Source: Haloferacaceae archaeon PL-Br10_E2g29
Lineage (GTDB): Archaea > Halobacteriota > Halobacteria > Halobacteriales > Haloferacaceae
Length of the DNA stretch: 5,017 nucleotides
Assembly (NCBI GenBank): GCA_001563965.1
Contig: LKMS01000132.1
Coordinates: 1 to 5,017, forward strand
Reading direction: 5' to 3'
The notes beneath the pieces were generated by a model. The model had not been told where the DNA came from and ran no database searches. It was given only the letters and a program-made list of their open reading frames with translations. Of the stretch, positions 1 to 5,017 are shown one piece after another. Numbering within the stretch: position 1 is the first letter of the stretch; each line of letters opens with the position of its first letter. The position numbers were made by a program, and so were the translations under genes.

Positions 1-921
1 CGACCCGGCGCATACGACCTCGAACTCGTCGTCGTCGGCCACGACGAGGACGGCGACCGGGTGCGCGCAACCCGCCCGGTTTCGATTGACGTTGGTCCCG
101 ACGAGGCCGACATCGAAATCAGCGCCGAACGGGTCTTTCTCGTCGAAACCGACGAGGGAACAACCGAAGTCGGCGGCATCCAGGACCTGATCGGCTCCGG
201 CCAGAGCGCGAACGACGCCGAGATGACGCCGGCGCTCGAACTCCGGGTGTCGAACTTCGGCTCGACGACCGCCCGTGACGTGTTCGTCCAGCCGCGTATC
301 GACGGCGAGGACCGCTCGCGGCTGCCGGTGTCGGATATTCCGCGAAACGGCACCGAAACGGTGCGCTTCGAAACCGAATCGATCACTGAACCGACCACCA
401 TCGAGTTCACCGCAGCCTACCGACTCGCGAGTGCCGACCCGGGAAGTGAGCGCGAGACGGTGTCGACGACCTACGACTACCGACCCGGTGAGGAGGCACT
501 CGTTCTCACCGACGTGTCGATGGAGCGCAGCGGCGATGCGCTGTCGATCACCGGCAACGCCGGCAATCTCGACACCCAACCCGTCGACAGCGCCGTCGTC
601 GCCGTCGGCGACCACGAGAACGTGACGCCCGCGGCACCCCAGCGCGATTACTTCATCGGGACGATTCCCGACAGCGACTTCGTCACGTTCGATCTCACCG
701 CCAGCGTCGAGGGTGAACCCGAAACCGTGCCGATCGATGTTCGGTACAGCGCCGACGGCGTCGTTTACGAGCAGACCATCGACGTGCCGTACGACGCAAC
801 CGAGGCCGACGACGGTTCGGGACTCTCAACGGTGCTCGTCGGACTCGCCGTTGTGGGGCTGATCGGCGCGCTGATCGCTGTCGGCTACGTCTGGAGGCGG
901 CGAGGCGATGACGGCGATTGA
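1..921 (+). CDS. Surface beta-sandwich protein with C-terminal membrane anchor, partner of the ABC exporter (5' end outside window)
   Basis: The frame is open from base 1 and reads sensibly before the GTG at 61 (residues such as AYDLELVVVGHDEDGD), so that GTG is internal and the true start lies upstream. The window holds the last 306 residues. They contain the tail of one beta-rich module (about 1-32), a module at about 78-160 opening with LELRVSNFGSTTARDVFV, as in CARDB-like or COG1361-type domains, and another at about 165-265. One hydrophobic helix (about 275-297) followed by RRR (299-301) predicts an extracellular body anchored by its C-terminus. Sequons NGT (116) and NVT (207) are candidate N-glycosylation sites. 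The 3' end overlaps the ATPase start by 14 nt, so it probably works with that exporter, capturing substrate or acting as an extracellular adaptor; this role is inferred from context. The CARDB assignment rests on general pattern only. Confidence 0.8.
   Translation, partial: RPGAYDLELVVVGHDEDGDRVRATRPVSIDVGPDEADIEISAERVFLVETDEGTTEVGGIQDLIGSGQSANDAEMTPALELRVSNFGSTTARDVFVQPRIDGEDRSRLPVSDIPRNGTETVRFETESITEPTTIEFTAAYRLASADPGSERETVSTTYDYRPGEEALVLTDVSMERSGDALSITGNAGNLDTQPVDSAVVAVGDHENVTPAAPQRDYFIGTIPDSDFVTFDLTASVEGEPETVPIDVRYSADGVVYEQTIDVPYDATEADDGSGLSTVLVGLAVVGLIGALIAVGYVWRRRGDDGD
893..897 (+). promoter_or_regulatory. Shine-Dalgarno for the ATPase gene, inside the upstream gene
   Basis: GGAGG lies 10 nt before the ATG at 908 and within the last codons of the surface-protein gene. 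It matches the CCUCC of archaeal 16S rRNA 3' ends and supports the ATG at 908 as start. A second GAGG at 902-905 is too close to the start to be the main site. Confidence 0.6.
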
Positions 922-1567
922 GCTTCGCGGCGTCACCAAACGGTACGAGACTGGCGGCCACACCGTCGAGGCGCTGAAAGGCGTCGACCTCGCGGTCGAT
1001 GCCGGCGAGTTTCTCTCGATTATCGGCCCCAGCGGCAGCGGCAAAAGCACGATGTTGAATCTGCTCGGCTTGCTCGACGCACCGACCGAGGGTGAGGTCT
1101 GGCTCGACGGCATCGACGCCACGCGGTTTTCCGACAGCGAGGCGACCACCGCGCGCCGCGAGCACATCGGTTTTATTTTCCAGGATTTCTACCTGATCCC
1201 GACGCTGACGGCGCTCGAAAACGTCACCGTGCCGACCGTGTTTTCGCCCGGGGGCCCGGCCCGCGACCGCGCGGCCGCGTTGCTCGAAAACGTTGGCCTC
1301 GCCGACCGCCTACACCACGCACCCAACGAGCTTTCCGGCGGCCAGAAACAACGCGTCGCCATTGCGCGCTCGCTCATCAACGAACCAAACGTCGTCTTGG
1401 CCGACGAGCCGACCGGGAATCTCGACCGCGAAATCGGGGAACGAATTCTCGAAACGTTGCGCGAAATCACGGGCCAGGGCGTGACCGTCATCGCCGTCAC
1501 CCACGACGAACAGGTCAACGAGTACGCCGACCGCGTGTTTGCACTGCTCGATGGAGTCGAACAGTGA
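908..1567 (+). CDS. ABC transporter ATP-binding protein, LolD/MacB type
   Basis: This is a complete 219-residue ATPase, the normal size for a stand-alone LolD/MacB-type nucleotide-binding subunit. All motifs are intact: Walker A GPSGSGKS (40-47), Q-loop Gln92 in FIFQ, signature LSGGQ (142-146) followed by KQRVAIARS, Walker B VVLADE with catalytic Glu167, D-loop NLD (171-173), and switch His199 in VTHD. EPTGNLD and the N-terminal RGVTKRYETGG...ALKGVDL pattern are typical of the family that pairs with MacB, LolC/E or FtsX permeases. It acts as a dimer on the cytoplasmic face and drives conformational change in the permease encoded by the next gene. It overlaps the upstream gene by 14 nt and the downstream gene by 4 nt, so translation is probably coupled. 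The substrate cannot be read from the ATPase. ATPase function is highly secure; the exporter assignment follows from its neighbours. Confidence 0.95.
   Translation: MTAIELRGVTKRYETGGHTVEALKGVDLAVDAGEFLSIIGPSGSGKSTMLNLLGLLDAPTEGEVWLDGIDATRFSDSEATTARREHIGFIFQDFYLIPTLTALENVTVPTVFSPGGPARDRAAALLENVGLADRLHHAPNELSGGQKQRVAIARSLINEPNVVLADEPTGNLDREIGERILETLREITGQGVTVIAVTHDEQVNEYADRVFALLDGVEQ
1553..1556 (+). promoter_or_regulatory. Shine-Dalgarno for the permease gene
   Basis: GGAG lies 7 nt before the GTG at 1564, within the end of the ATPase gene. Together with the GTGA stop/start overlap (1564-1567) it favours GTG 1564 over the downstream ATG at 1663. Confidence 0.55.
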
Positions 1568-2763
1568 GCCGGGGGCAACGCATACTGCAGCGCATTCGTG
1601 CGTTCGAACTGCCGATCGAGCGGTTCGTCGACATCGACGCCGGCCGCTTTCCGGCGGTGTTCATGGCGACGCGAAACCTCTCGCGAAGCCAACTTCGATC
1701 GGCACTTGCGTGTCTCGGAATTTGCATCGGCGTGCTGGCAATCGCCTCGCTCGGCATCTTCGGCAACGTGCTCTCGCTCGGTGCGAGCGACGCGCTCGGC
1801 GACATCGGCAACCAGGTGATTCTCACGCCGAACGCCGACGCCGGCATCGAAACGATCGACGACTCGACGCTCACCGAAATCGAGCGCGCCGCCGGCGACA
1901 CGACCGTCGTGCCGTTGCGCACCAGCGGCGGCCTGATCGAGTACGCCGGGTCGTCAACGGCGGCAACCATCTACGGCATTGCCGAACCCGGGGGCGTCTA
2001 CACGGCGTCGGAGGGACGCGTCCCCGACAGACACCGACAGGGCGCGCTCGTCGGCGCGTCGGTTGCCGAGGAACTCGATGTGCGCGTTGGCGCGACGATC
2101 ACCGTCGATGGCGACTCCTATCGGGTGGTGGCGGTTCTCGAGGAGGTCGAAACGTTCTCGCCCGTGTCGCCAAACGACGCGGTGATGTTGCCCGAAGACG
2201 ACGTCGGTGGGCCGGGCTACGATCAGGTGACGATCGAGGCCGACTCGGGTGCTGAGGCCGCTGCCGCCGCGAGCGCCATCGACACAGCAGTCAACAGCCG
2301 CGAGGAGGTCGTCGACATCTTCGAGCTGTCGGCGATCACCGACGAGATCAACGACTTCTTTTCGTTGCTCAACAGCTTCCTGATTGGACTGGGTGGCATC
2401 TCGCTCGTCGTCGCCGGCGTGAGCATTCTCAACGTCATGCTGATGAGTACCGTCGAGCGTCGCGAGGAGATCGGCGTGCTTCGGGCGGTCGGCGTGGAAA
2501 AACGCGACGTGATGCGAATGATTCTGGTCGAAGCCGCGTTGCTGGGCGTGATCGGTGCGGCCGGCGGCGTGATCGCCACCATCGGCATCGTCGCGCTGTT
2601 GTATCTCGTTGCGCCGATCGAGCTGTGGATTCTGCTCCATCCGACGAACGCCGCGTATCTCCTGTTGGCGTTCGCCATCGGTGTCGCCATCAGCGTCGCA
2701 AGCGGGCTGTATCCGGCGCGGAAGGCCGCAAACGAGCGGCCGGTCGACGCACTGCGGAGCTAG
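1564..2763 (+). CDS. ABC transporter permease, MacB/FtsX family
   Basis: This 399-residue integral membrane protein has the standard MacB layout. A short cytoplasmic N-terminal segment leads into TM1 (about 46-70, preceded by ATRNLSRSQLRSALACLGI, the usual family entry motif). A large extracellular MacB_PCD-like domain follows (about 73-265), then TM2 (about 270-294), a cytoplasmic loop STVERREEIGVLRAVGVEKR that forms the coupling-helix region contacting the ATPase, TM3 (about 321-349), TM4 (about 362-384), and the typical end SGLYPARKAANERPVDALR. Families of this type do not simply transport across the bilayer but transmit ATP-driven motion to the extracellular side (mechanotransmission). 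Archaea have no TolC or outer membrane, so the surface protein encoded first in the operon is a candidate working partner. The GTG start is supported by a 4-nt overlap with the ATPase gene and an SD. The N-terminal extension of about 33 residues before Met34 could be cytoplasmic or peripheral. The substrate is unknown. Confidence 0.92.
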   Translation: MSRGQRILQRIRAFELPIERFVDIDAGRFPAVFMATRNLSRSQLRSALACLGICIGVLAIASLGIFGNVLSLGASDALGDIGNQVILTPNADAGIETIDDSTLTEIERAAGDTTVVPLRTSGGLIEYAGSSTAATIYGIAEPGGVYTASEGRVPDRHRQGALVGASVAEELDVRVGATITVDGDSYRVVAVLEEVETFSPVSPNDAVMLPEDDVGGPGYDQVTIEADSGAEAAAAASAIDTAVNSREEVVDIFELSAITDEINDFFSLLNSFLIGLGGISLVVAGVSILNVMLMSTVERREEIGVLRAVGVEKRDVMRMILVEAALLGVIGAAGGVIATIGIVALLYLVAPIELWILLHPTNAAYLLLAFAIGVAISVASGLYPARKAANERPVDALRS

Positions 2764-2886
2764 CCGGCGAACGCGGCGGCCGCATCGCTGCTTGCGGAAT
2801 CCGAGAACTGATACCTGTTGCGTGGCTAAGAGAGTTATGTTCAGTAGTTACGGATCGGCCGCGAGTCGACCAACTGGAGGGCGCTG
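2764..2886 (+). other. 123-nt intergenic region before the repeat-protein gene
   Basis: The start is GC-rich and includes the palindrome GCGGCCGC (2776-2783), but there is no following T-tract, so I do not call a terminator. The second half is less GC-rich (about 2795-2850), as expected for a haloarchaeal promoter region, but no convincing TATA box is visible; weak candidates are TGATAC near 2809-2814 and the A/T-richer stretch GAGAGTTATG near 2832. A 17-codon frame from ATG 2837 to TGA 2888-2890 ends overlapping the GTG of the next gene. Whether the repeat gene belongs to the exporter transcript cannot be decided from the sequence. Confidence 0.4.
2876..2880 (+). promoter_or_regulatory. Shine-Dalgarno for the repeat-protein gene
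   Basis: GGAGG with a 6-nt spacer to GTG 2887 is near ideal. It fixes the start, because the next in-frame Met (residue 52) would remove the membrane segments. It also implies a leadered mRNA, since leaderless haloarchaeal transcripts do not need this site. Confidence 0.7.
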
Positions 2887-3720
2887 GTGAGCCCTCGCCG
2901 CGTTGATTTCATTGTCGACATCGCCTATGGCGTCCTGATTCTCATTGCGATCATTCTGTTCGTGGTCGTCGGCACGGTAACGGGCGTGGCGTTCGCCCTC
3001 GGCGTGTTGCTGTCGTACGTTGTTCACGTCGTCTGGAAGATGTCGCGGTTCGATCCCGACTGGATGACGAAGGAGGTCGCCGAAAGCGTCGAGAAAACCG
3101 TCGGCGAAACCGTCGAAAAGACCGTCGGTGAAACCGTTGACAAGGCCGTTGGCGAGAGTGTCGAAAAAACCGTTGGCGAAAGCGTTGACCGCGAGGTCGC
3201 CGAAAGCGTCGAAAAAACCGTTGGCGAGACGGTTGAAAAAGCGGTCGGTGAGAGTGTCGACAAAGCCGTTGGCGAGAGCGTCGAGAAGACCGTTGGTGAA
3301 ACCGTCGAAAAGACTGTCGGCGAAACCGTCGAGAAGACTGTCGGCGAAACCGTCGAACAGAAAGTCAGCGAAACCGTCGACAAGGAGGTCGCCGAAAGCG
3401 TCGAGAAAACCGTCGGCGAAAGCGTGGAAAAAGCCGTTGGCGAGAGCGTTGAGAAGACGGTTGGTAAAACGGTTGAAAAAACCGTTGGCGAGACGGTCGA
3501 ACAGAAGGTCAGCGAGAGCGTCGACCGAGAGGTCGCCGAAAGCGTTGAAAAAACCGTTGGCGAAACCGTCGAAAAAACGGTGAAAAAGGAGGTCGAAGCG
3601 GTTATTCGACAGCTTGAATCCATCAGTGAGCGGGTCGAGGAGAACCAAGACACTGACACCGACACAGATTCCGACGGCAGTCGTGCTGCGGGAGACGAAC
3701 GCGAAGAGACCGACCGATAG
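2887..3720 (+). CDS. Membrane-tethered octapeptide-repeat protein of unknown function
   Basis: I do not recognise this 277-residue protein. Residues 7-50 are strongly hydrophobic and split by a GTVTG turn, so they read as a two-helix hairpin (about 7-28 and 32-50). The flanking MSPRR and WKMSR are basic, which puts both ends in the cytoplasm. Residues 64-231 are 21 unbroken octads with consensus V-G-E-[ST]-V-E-K-T. A degenerate helix follows (232-253, VKKEVEAVIRQLESISERVE) with ordinary coiled-coil spacing, then an acidic tail with DTDTDTDSDGS. The repeats contain no aromatic residue, Cys, His, Pro or Leu, so an enzyme is unlikely. A scaffold, spacer, membrane-organising or LEA/apolipoprotein-like role is conceivable, but only by analogy. 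Variation between DNA repeats is mainly synonymous in this frame, which confirms the frame. It lies 123 nt after the exporter operon on the same strand; a functional link is unproven. Confidence 0.85.
   Translation: MSPRRVDFIVDIAYGVLILIAIILFVVVGTVTGVAFALGVLLSYVVHVVWKMSRFDPDWMTKEVAESVEKTVGETVEKTVGETVDKAVGESVEKTVGESVDREVAESVEKTVGETVEKAVGESVDKAVGESVEKTVGETVEKTVGETVEKTVGETVEQKVSETVDKEVAESVEKTVGESVEKAVGESVEKTVGKTVEKTVGETVEQKVSESVDREVAESVEKTVGETVEKTVKKEVEAVIRQLESISERVEENQDTDTDTDSDGSRAAGDEREETDR
3070..3109 (+). repeat. 40-bp perfect direct repeat, copy 1
   Basis: This stretch is identical base for base to 3382-3421, 312 bp (exactly 13 octads) downstream. It covers the codons for KEVAESVEKTVGE. The length of identity exceeds what the synonymously diverged neighbouring units show. 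Confidence 0.85.
3076..3579 (+). repeat. 21 tandem 24-bp coding units (octapeptide repeats)
   Basis: Twenty-one consecutive 24-nt units have no insertion or deletion. By octad position: 1 is Val in 21/21; 2 is Gly (15), Ala (4) or Ser (2); 3 is Glu in 20/21 (Lys in unit 17); 4 is Ser (11) or Thr (10); 5 is Val in 21/21; 6 is Glu (16) or Asp (5); 7 is Lys (17), Arg (2) or Gln (2); 8 is Thr (12), Ala (4), Glu (3) or Lys (2). Codons for Val, Gly, Glu, Lys and Thr alternate between synonymous forms (GTC/GTT, GAA/GAG, AAA/AAG). Unit 22 (3580-3603) is degenerate. Confidence 0.95.
3382..3421 (+). repeat. 40-bp perfect direct repeat, copy 2
   Basis: Second copy of the 40-bp identity that starts at 3070. 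Its 17-bp core, which begins at GAG before VAES, also occurs identically at 3193-3209 and 3529-3545, giving four copies in total. Confidence 0.85.
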
Positions 3721-3785
3721 CAGCAGTATCGGCGGCTCGTTTCAGCAGTTCTGCCGGATGCGCCATCGACAGCAACGTACGGGAG
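3721..3785. other. Short convergent intergenic region
   Basis: These 65 nt separate the stop of the repeat-protein gene (+) from the stop of the four-helix membrane protein (-). Only a weak, imperfect inverted match (CGGCGG near 3730 with CTGCCG near 3751) is visible, and no long T-tract on either strand. Transcripts from both sides may overlap here. Confidence 0.45.
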
Positions 3786-4295
3786 TCAGCCAATCGAGAG
3801 GAACACAAGCGGGACAACGATCACCATGGTCACACCGAACATGAGCGCCGAACGGAGCCACTGGCCACGGACGGCGGTTGCCTCCTCCTCGTAGCTACGA
3901 CCACCGGCTCGTGGGAGCACGACATGTGCAAAAAAACCGTATATAAAGCCCACAACGAGGGCAACCGCCAAAAGGTGTGCGAGGAGGTTGAGTCCGCCGG
4001 CCTCGACAACGGCGGGAACGACAACGCTGAATCCACGCACGGCCAGCGCATACAACACCCCGGCAAGCCCACCGGCGAGGTGATGAACGACCATCGCATC
4101 GCGAAAGCGGACGCTCTCGTGAGGCGTTCGCGTGAGGACGCCCGTGGCGACGTACGCTGGGGTGAATCCCTCGGGCTGACGGCTCATCGGCCAGTCCATG
4201 ACGACCGCTGCCAGCAGACCGGCCAGCACGCCAACGGCGAAAAGCACCGCCACGTCGGGTGAACCCGCCGCCGCGAGCGCCGAAAACACGCGCAT
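3786..4295 (-). CDS. Conserved-looking four-helix membrane protein, function unknown
   Basis: This is a complete 169-residue protein with four predicted membrane helices at about 14-34, 67-87, 101-127 and 146-167. Between TM1 and TM2 is a hydrophilic stretch with MDWPMSRQPEGFTPAYVATG and TPHESVRFRDAM. TM2 begins with a His pair in VVHHLAGGLAGVLYAL, and TM3 carries GLNLLAHLL. An acidic loop (SYEEEA, 134-139) lies between TM3 and TM4. The clustered His residues (59, 71, 72, 107, 124) could bind a metal or a cofactor, but nothing in the sequence proves it. I do not recognise a named family. The ATG is supported by a TATA box 27 nt upstream, which indicates a leaderless message. It lies 53 nt downstream of the DUF63 gene on the same strand but has its own promoter, so it can be expressed independently. 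Codon use and composition resemble its neighbours, with no sign of transfer. Confidence 0.85.
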   Translation of the reverse strand: MRVFSALAAAGSPDVAVLFAVGVLAGLLAAVVMDWPMSRQPEGFTPAYVATGVLTRTPHESVRFRDAMVVHHLAGGLAGVLYALAVRGFSVVVPAVVEAGGLNLLAHLLAVALVVGFIYGFFAHVVLPRAGGRSYEEEATAVRGQWLRSALMFGVTMVIVVPLVFLSIG

Positions 4296-4317
4296 ACCCA
4301 GAGATTGCTCGCGGGCG

Positions 4318-4330
4318 CTTTATAATTCCC
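4318..4330 (-). promoter_or_regulatory. TATA box and BRE-like element for leaderless transcription of the four-helix membrane protein
   Basis: On the minus strand this reads GGGAATTATAAAG. The TTATAAA core (4319-4325) is centred 27 nt before the A of the ATG at 4295, the spacing at which archaeal TBP/TFB start transcription. The RNA should begin at or next to the start codon. The GGGAA before it resembles a BRE. The A/T-rich stretch stands out in very GC-rich surroundings. Confidence 0.75.
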
Positions 4331-4348
4331 GTCAGACGCGTAGGCAGG

Positions 4349-5017
4349 TTACGCGCCGCCGGTTACCGCGAACAACACCAGATTGTGGAGCCCCGGGCCG
4401 AGGCCGACGGCCGCGATGACACCCAACAACAGATAGCCCTCGGCGGGTGCCTCCTCGATGTAGTCCGCAAAGAGCACGACAATGACGCCGACAAGGATCG
4501 CTTTGACGAGCATGAACAGCCAGCCCGTCCCAATCACCGCGGCGGTCGGAAGCGTCGCCGCGGCGTCCAGAATCCACCGCGAGAGTGGGGTTCGTTCGCC
4601 AAAGCCGAGAATGTCGACGCCGACGGTGGTCGACACCGCATCGAGCATGTGACCGAATACGACGAGAAGGCCGACGAGGCCGGTGACCGCCGTTTCGTGC
4701 GGTCGCAGTCGGCGGAGCACGAGCCAGACGACCGCCGTCACCGGAATCGAGGCGACGAAGCCGGCGGCTGGCCAGCCGAGCGTGAGCGTCCCGCGCGCCG
4801 AGCCGACGAACAGCGCCGCGGCGATCACCAGCGTCAGCGCTGCGATGCCGGTCGCGAACAACGCTGCCGGAGGGGAACGTCGATCACGGCGGTCGGCAGC
4901 CAGCCAGAGTGTGCCGACAGTGATGGCGACGGTGAGATACACCGCGGCTGTGCCGGCAAGCGGTGCAACCACTGGTGGGAGCGCGTCGATAACGTAGAGT
5001 ACGTGCAGACAGGAGCC
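4349..5017 (-). CDS. DUF63 family archaeal integral membrane protein (N-terminus outside window)
   Basis: The reading frame stays open to the window edge. The 15 codons before the GTG at 4972 encode HVLYVIDALPP, which continues into VVAPLAGTAAVYLTV; as I recall the family, this matches the haloarchaeal DUF63 pattern, so the GTG is internal and the true start lies beyond 5017. The window holds the last 222 residues of a protein usually somewhat under 300 long. About six membrane helices are visible (about 20-40, 51-71, 82-101, 111-131, 158-182, 194-217). Family-like polar motifs in the membrane are GHMLDAVST (122-130), ERTPLSR (141-147), a Lys in FMLVKAILVG, and the ending GLGPGLHN. DUF63 has no established function that I know of; the conserved His, Asp, Glu and Arg near helices suggest an active or binding site within the membrane. 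It is transcribed towards the four-helix gene, 53 nt away. Confidence 0.85.
   Translation of the reverse strand, partial: GSCLHVLYVIDALPPVVAPLAGTAAVYLTVAITVGTLWLAADRRDRRSPPAALFATGIAALTLVIAAALFVGSARGTLTLGWPAAGFVASIPVTAVVWLVLRRLRPHETAVTGLVGLLVVFGHMLDAVSTTVGVDILGFGERTPLSRWILDAAATLPTAAVIGTGWLFMLVKAILVGVIVVLFADYIEEAPAEGYLLLGVIAAVGLGPGLHNLVLFAVTGGA

Noticed and set aside
61..63. GTG 61 as the start of the surface protein
   Set aside because: The frame upstream is open to base 1 and encodes a beta-strand-like continuation, there is no SD, and starting here would leave an exported domain with no signal peptide.
695..1692. Antisense open frames opposite the surface protein, ATPase and permease start
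   Set aside because: These are typical of GC-rich DNA. They overlap genes with intact ATPase and permease motifs and show no family features.
2776..2783. GCGGCCGC palindrome after the permease as a terminator
   Set aside because: The stem is only 4 bp with no loop and no T-tract, and archaeal termination depends mainly on oligo-T.
3076..3579. CRISPR array
   Set aside because: The 24-bp units are directly contiguous with no unique spacers, and lie within a coding frame.
2848..3648. Long antisense open frames opposite the octad array (266 and 213 codons), and a Lys/Arg/Pro-rich sense frame at 3128-3583
   Set aside because: A 24-bp repeat free of stops in one frame tends to stay open in others. 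The differences between units are silent in the 2887-3720 frame but not in these. They also lack a start signal, and the antisense ends resemble ordinary reverse-strand translation.
4970..4972. GTG as the start of the DUF63 gene
   Set aside because: The in-frame codons to the window edge give HVLYVIDALPP, which fits the family, and the remaining protein would lack its N-terminal helices.

Overview
The window looks like chromosomal DNA from a halophilic archaeon (class Halobacteria). The DNA is GC-rich, the soluble parts of the proteins are rich in Asp and Glu, GTG starts are common, ribosome-binding sites match GGAGG, one gene has a TATA box placed for a leaderless transcript, and one protein carries the hallmarks of the archaeal DUF63 membrane family. 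I cannot name the genus. No RNA genes, CRISPR arrays, insertion sequences or integrase genes were seen.

Left part (1-2763, + strand): three tightly overlapping genes form a MacB/LolCDE-type ABC exporter operon. The first, cut by the window start, encodes a cell-surface beta-sandwich protein held by one C-terminal membrane helix. It overlaps by 14 nt a complete LolD/MacB-type ATPase, which overlaps by 4 nt (GTGA) a complete four-helix MacB/FtsX-type permease. The overlaps and internal Shine-Dalgarno sequences imply coupled translation of one machine: ATPase inside, permease in the membrane, partner protein outside.

Middle (2764-3720, + strand): after a 123-nt gap comes the most unusual gene. 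It encodes a 277-residue protein made of a short membrane hairpin, then 21 uninterrupted eight-residue repeats (consensus V-G-E-S/T-V-E-K-T), then a short ordinary helix and an Asp/Thr-rich acidic tail. Val stands at every fourth position across 168 residues without exception. I do not recognise its function. The DNA repeats differ mostly at synonymous third positions, so the protein pattern appears to be under selection, while a 40-bp perfect direct repeat suggests that blocks have also been duplicated or homogenised.

Right part (3786-5017, - strand): two membrane-protein genes run towards the repeat gene. The distal one is the C-terminal three quarters or so of a DUF63 family protein, cut by the window end. 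The second is a 169-residue, four-helix membrane protein of unknown function with its own TATA box 27 nt before the ATG, so it is probably transcribed without a leader. Only 65 nt separate the convergent stop codons.
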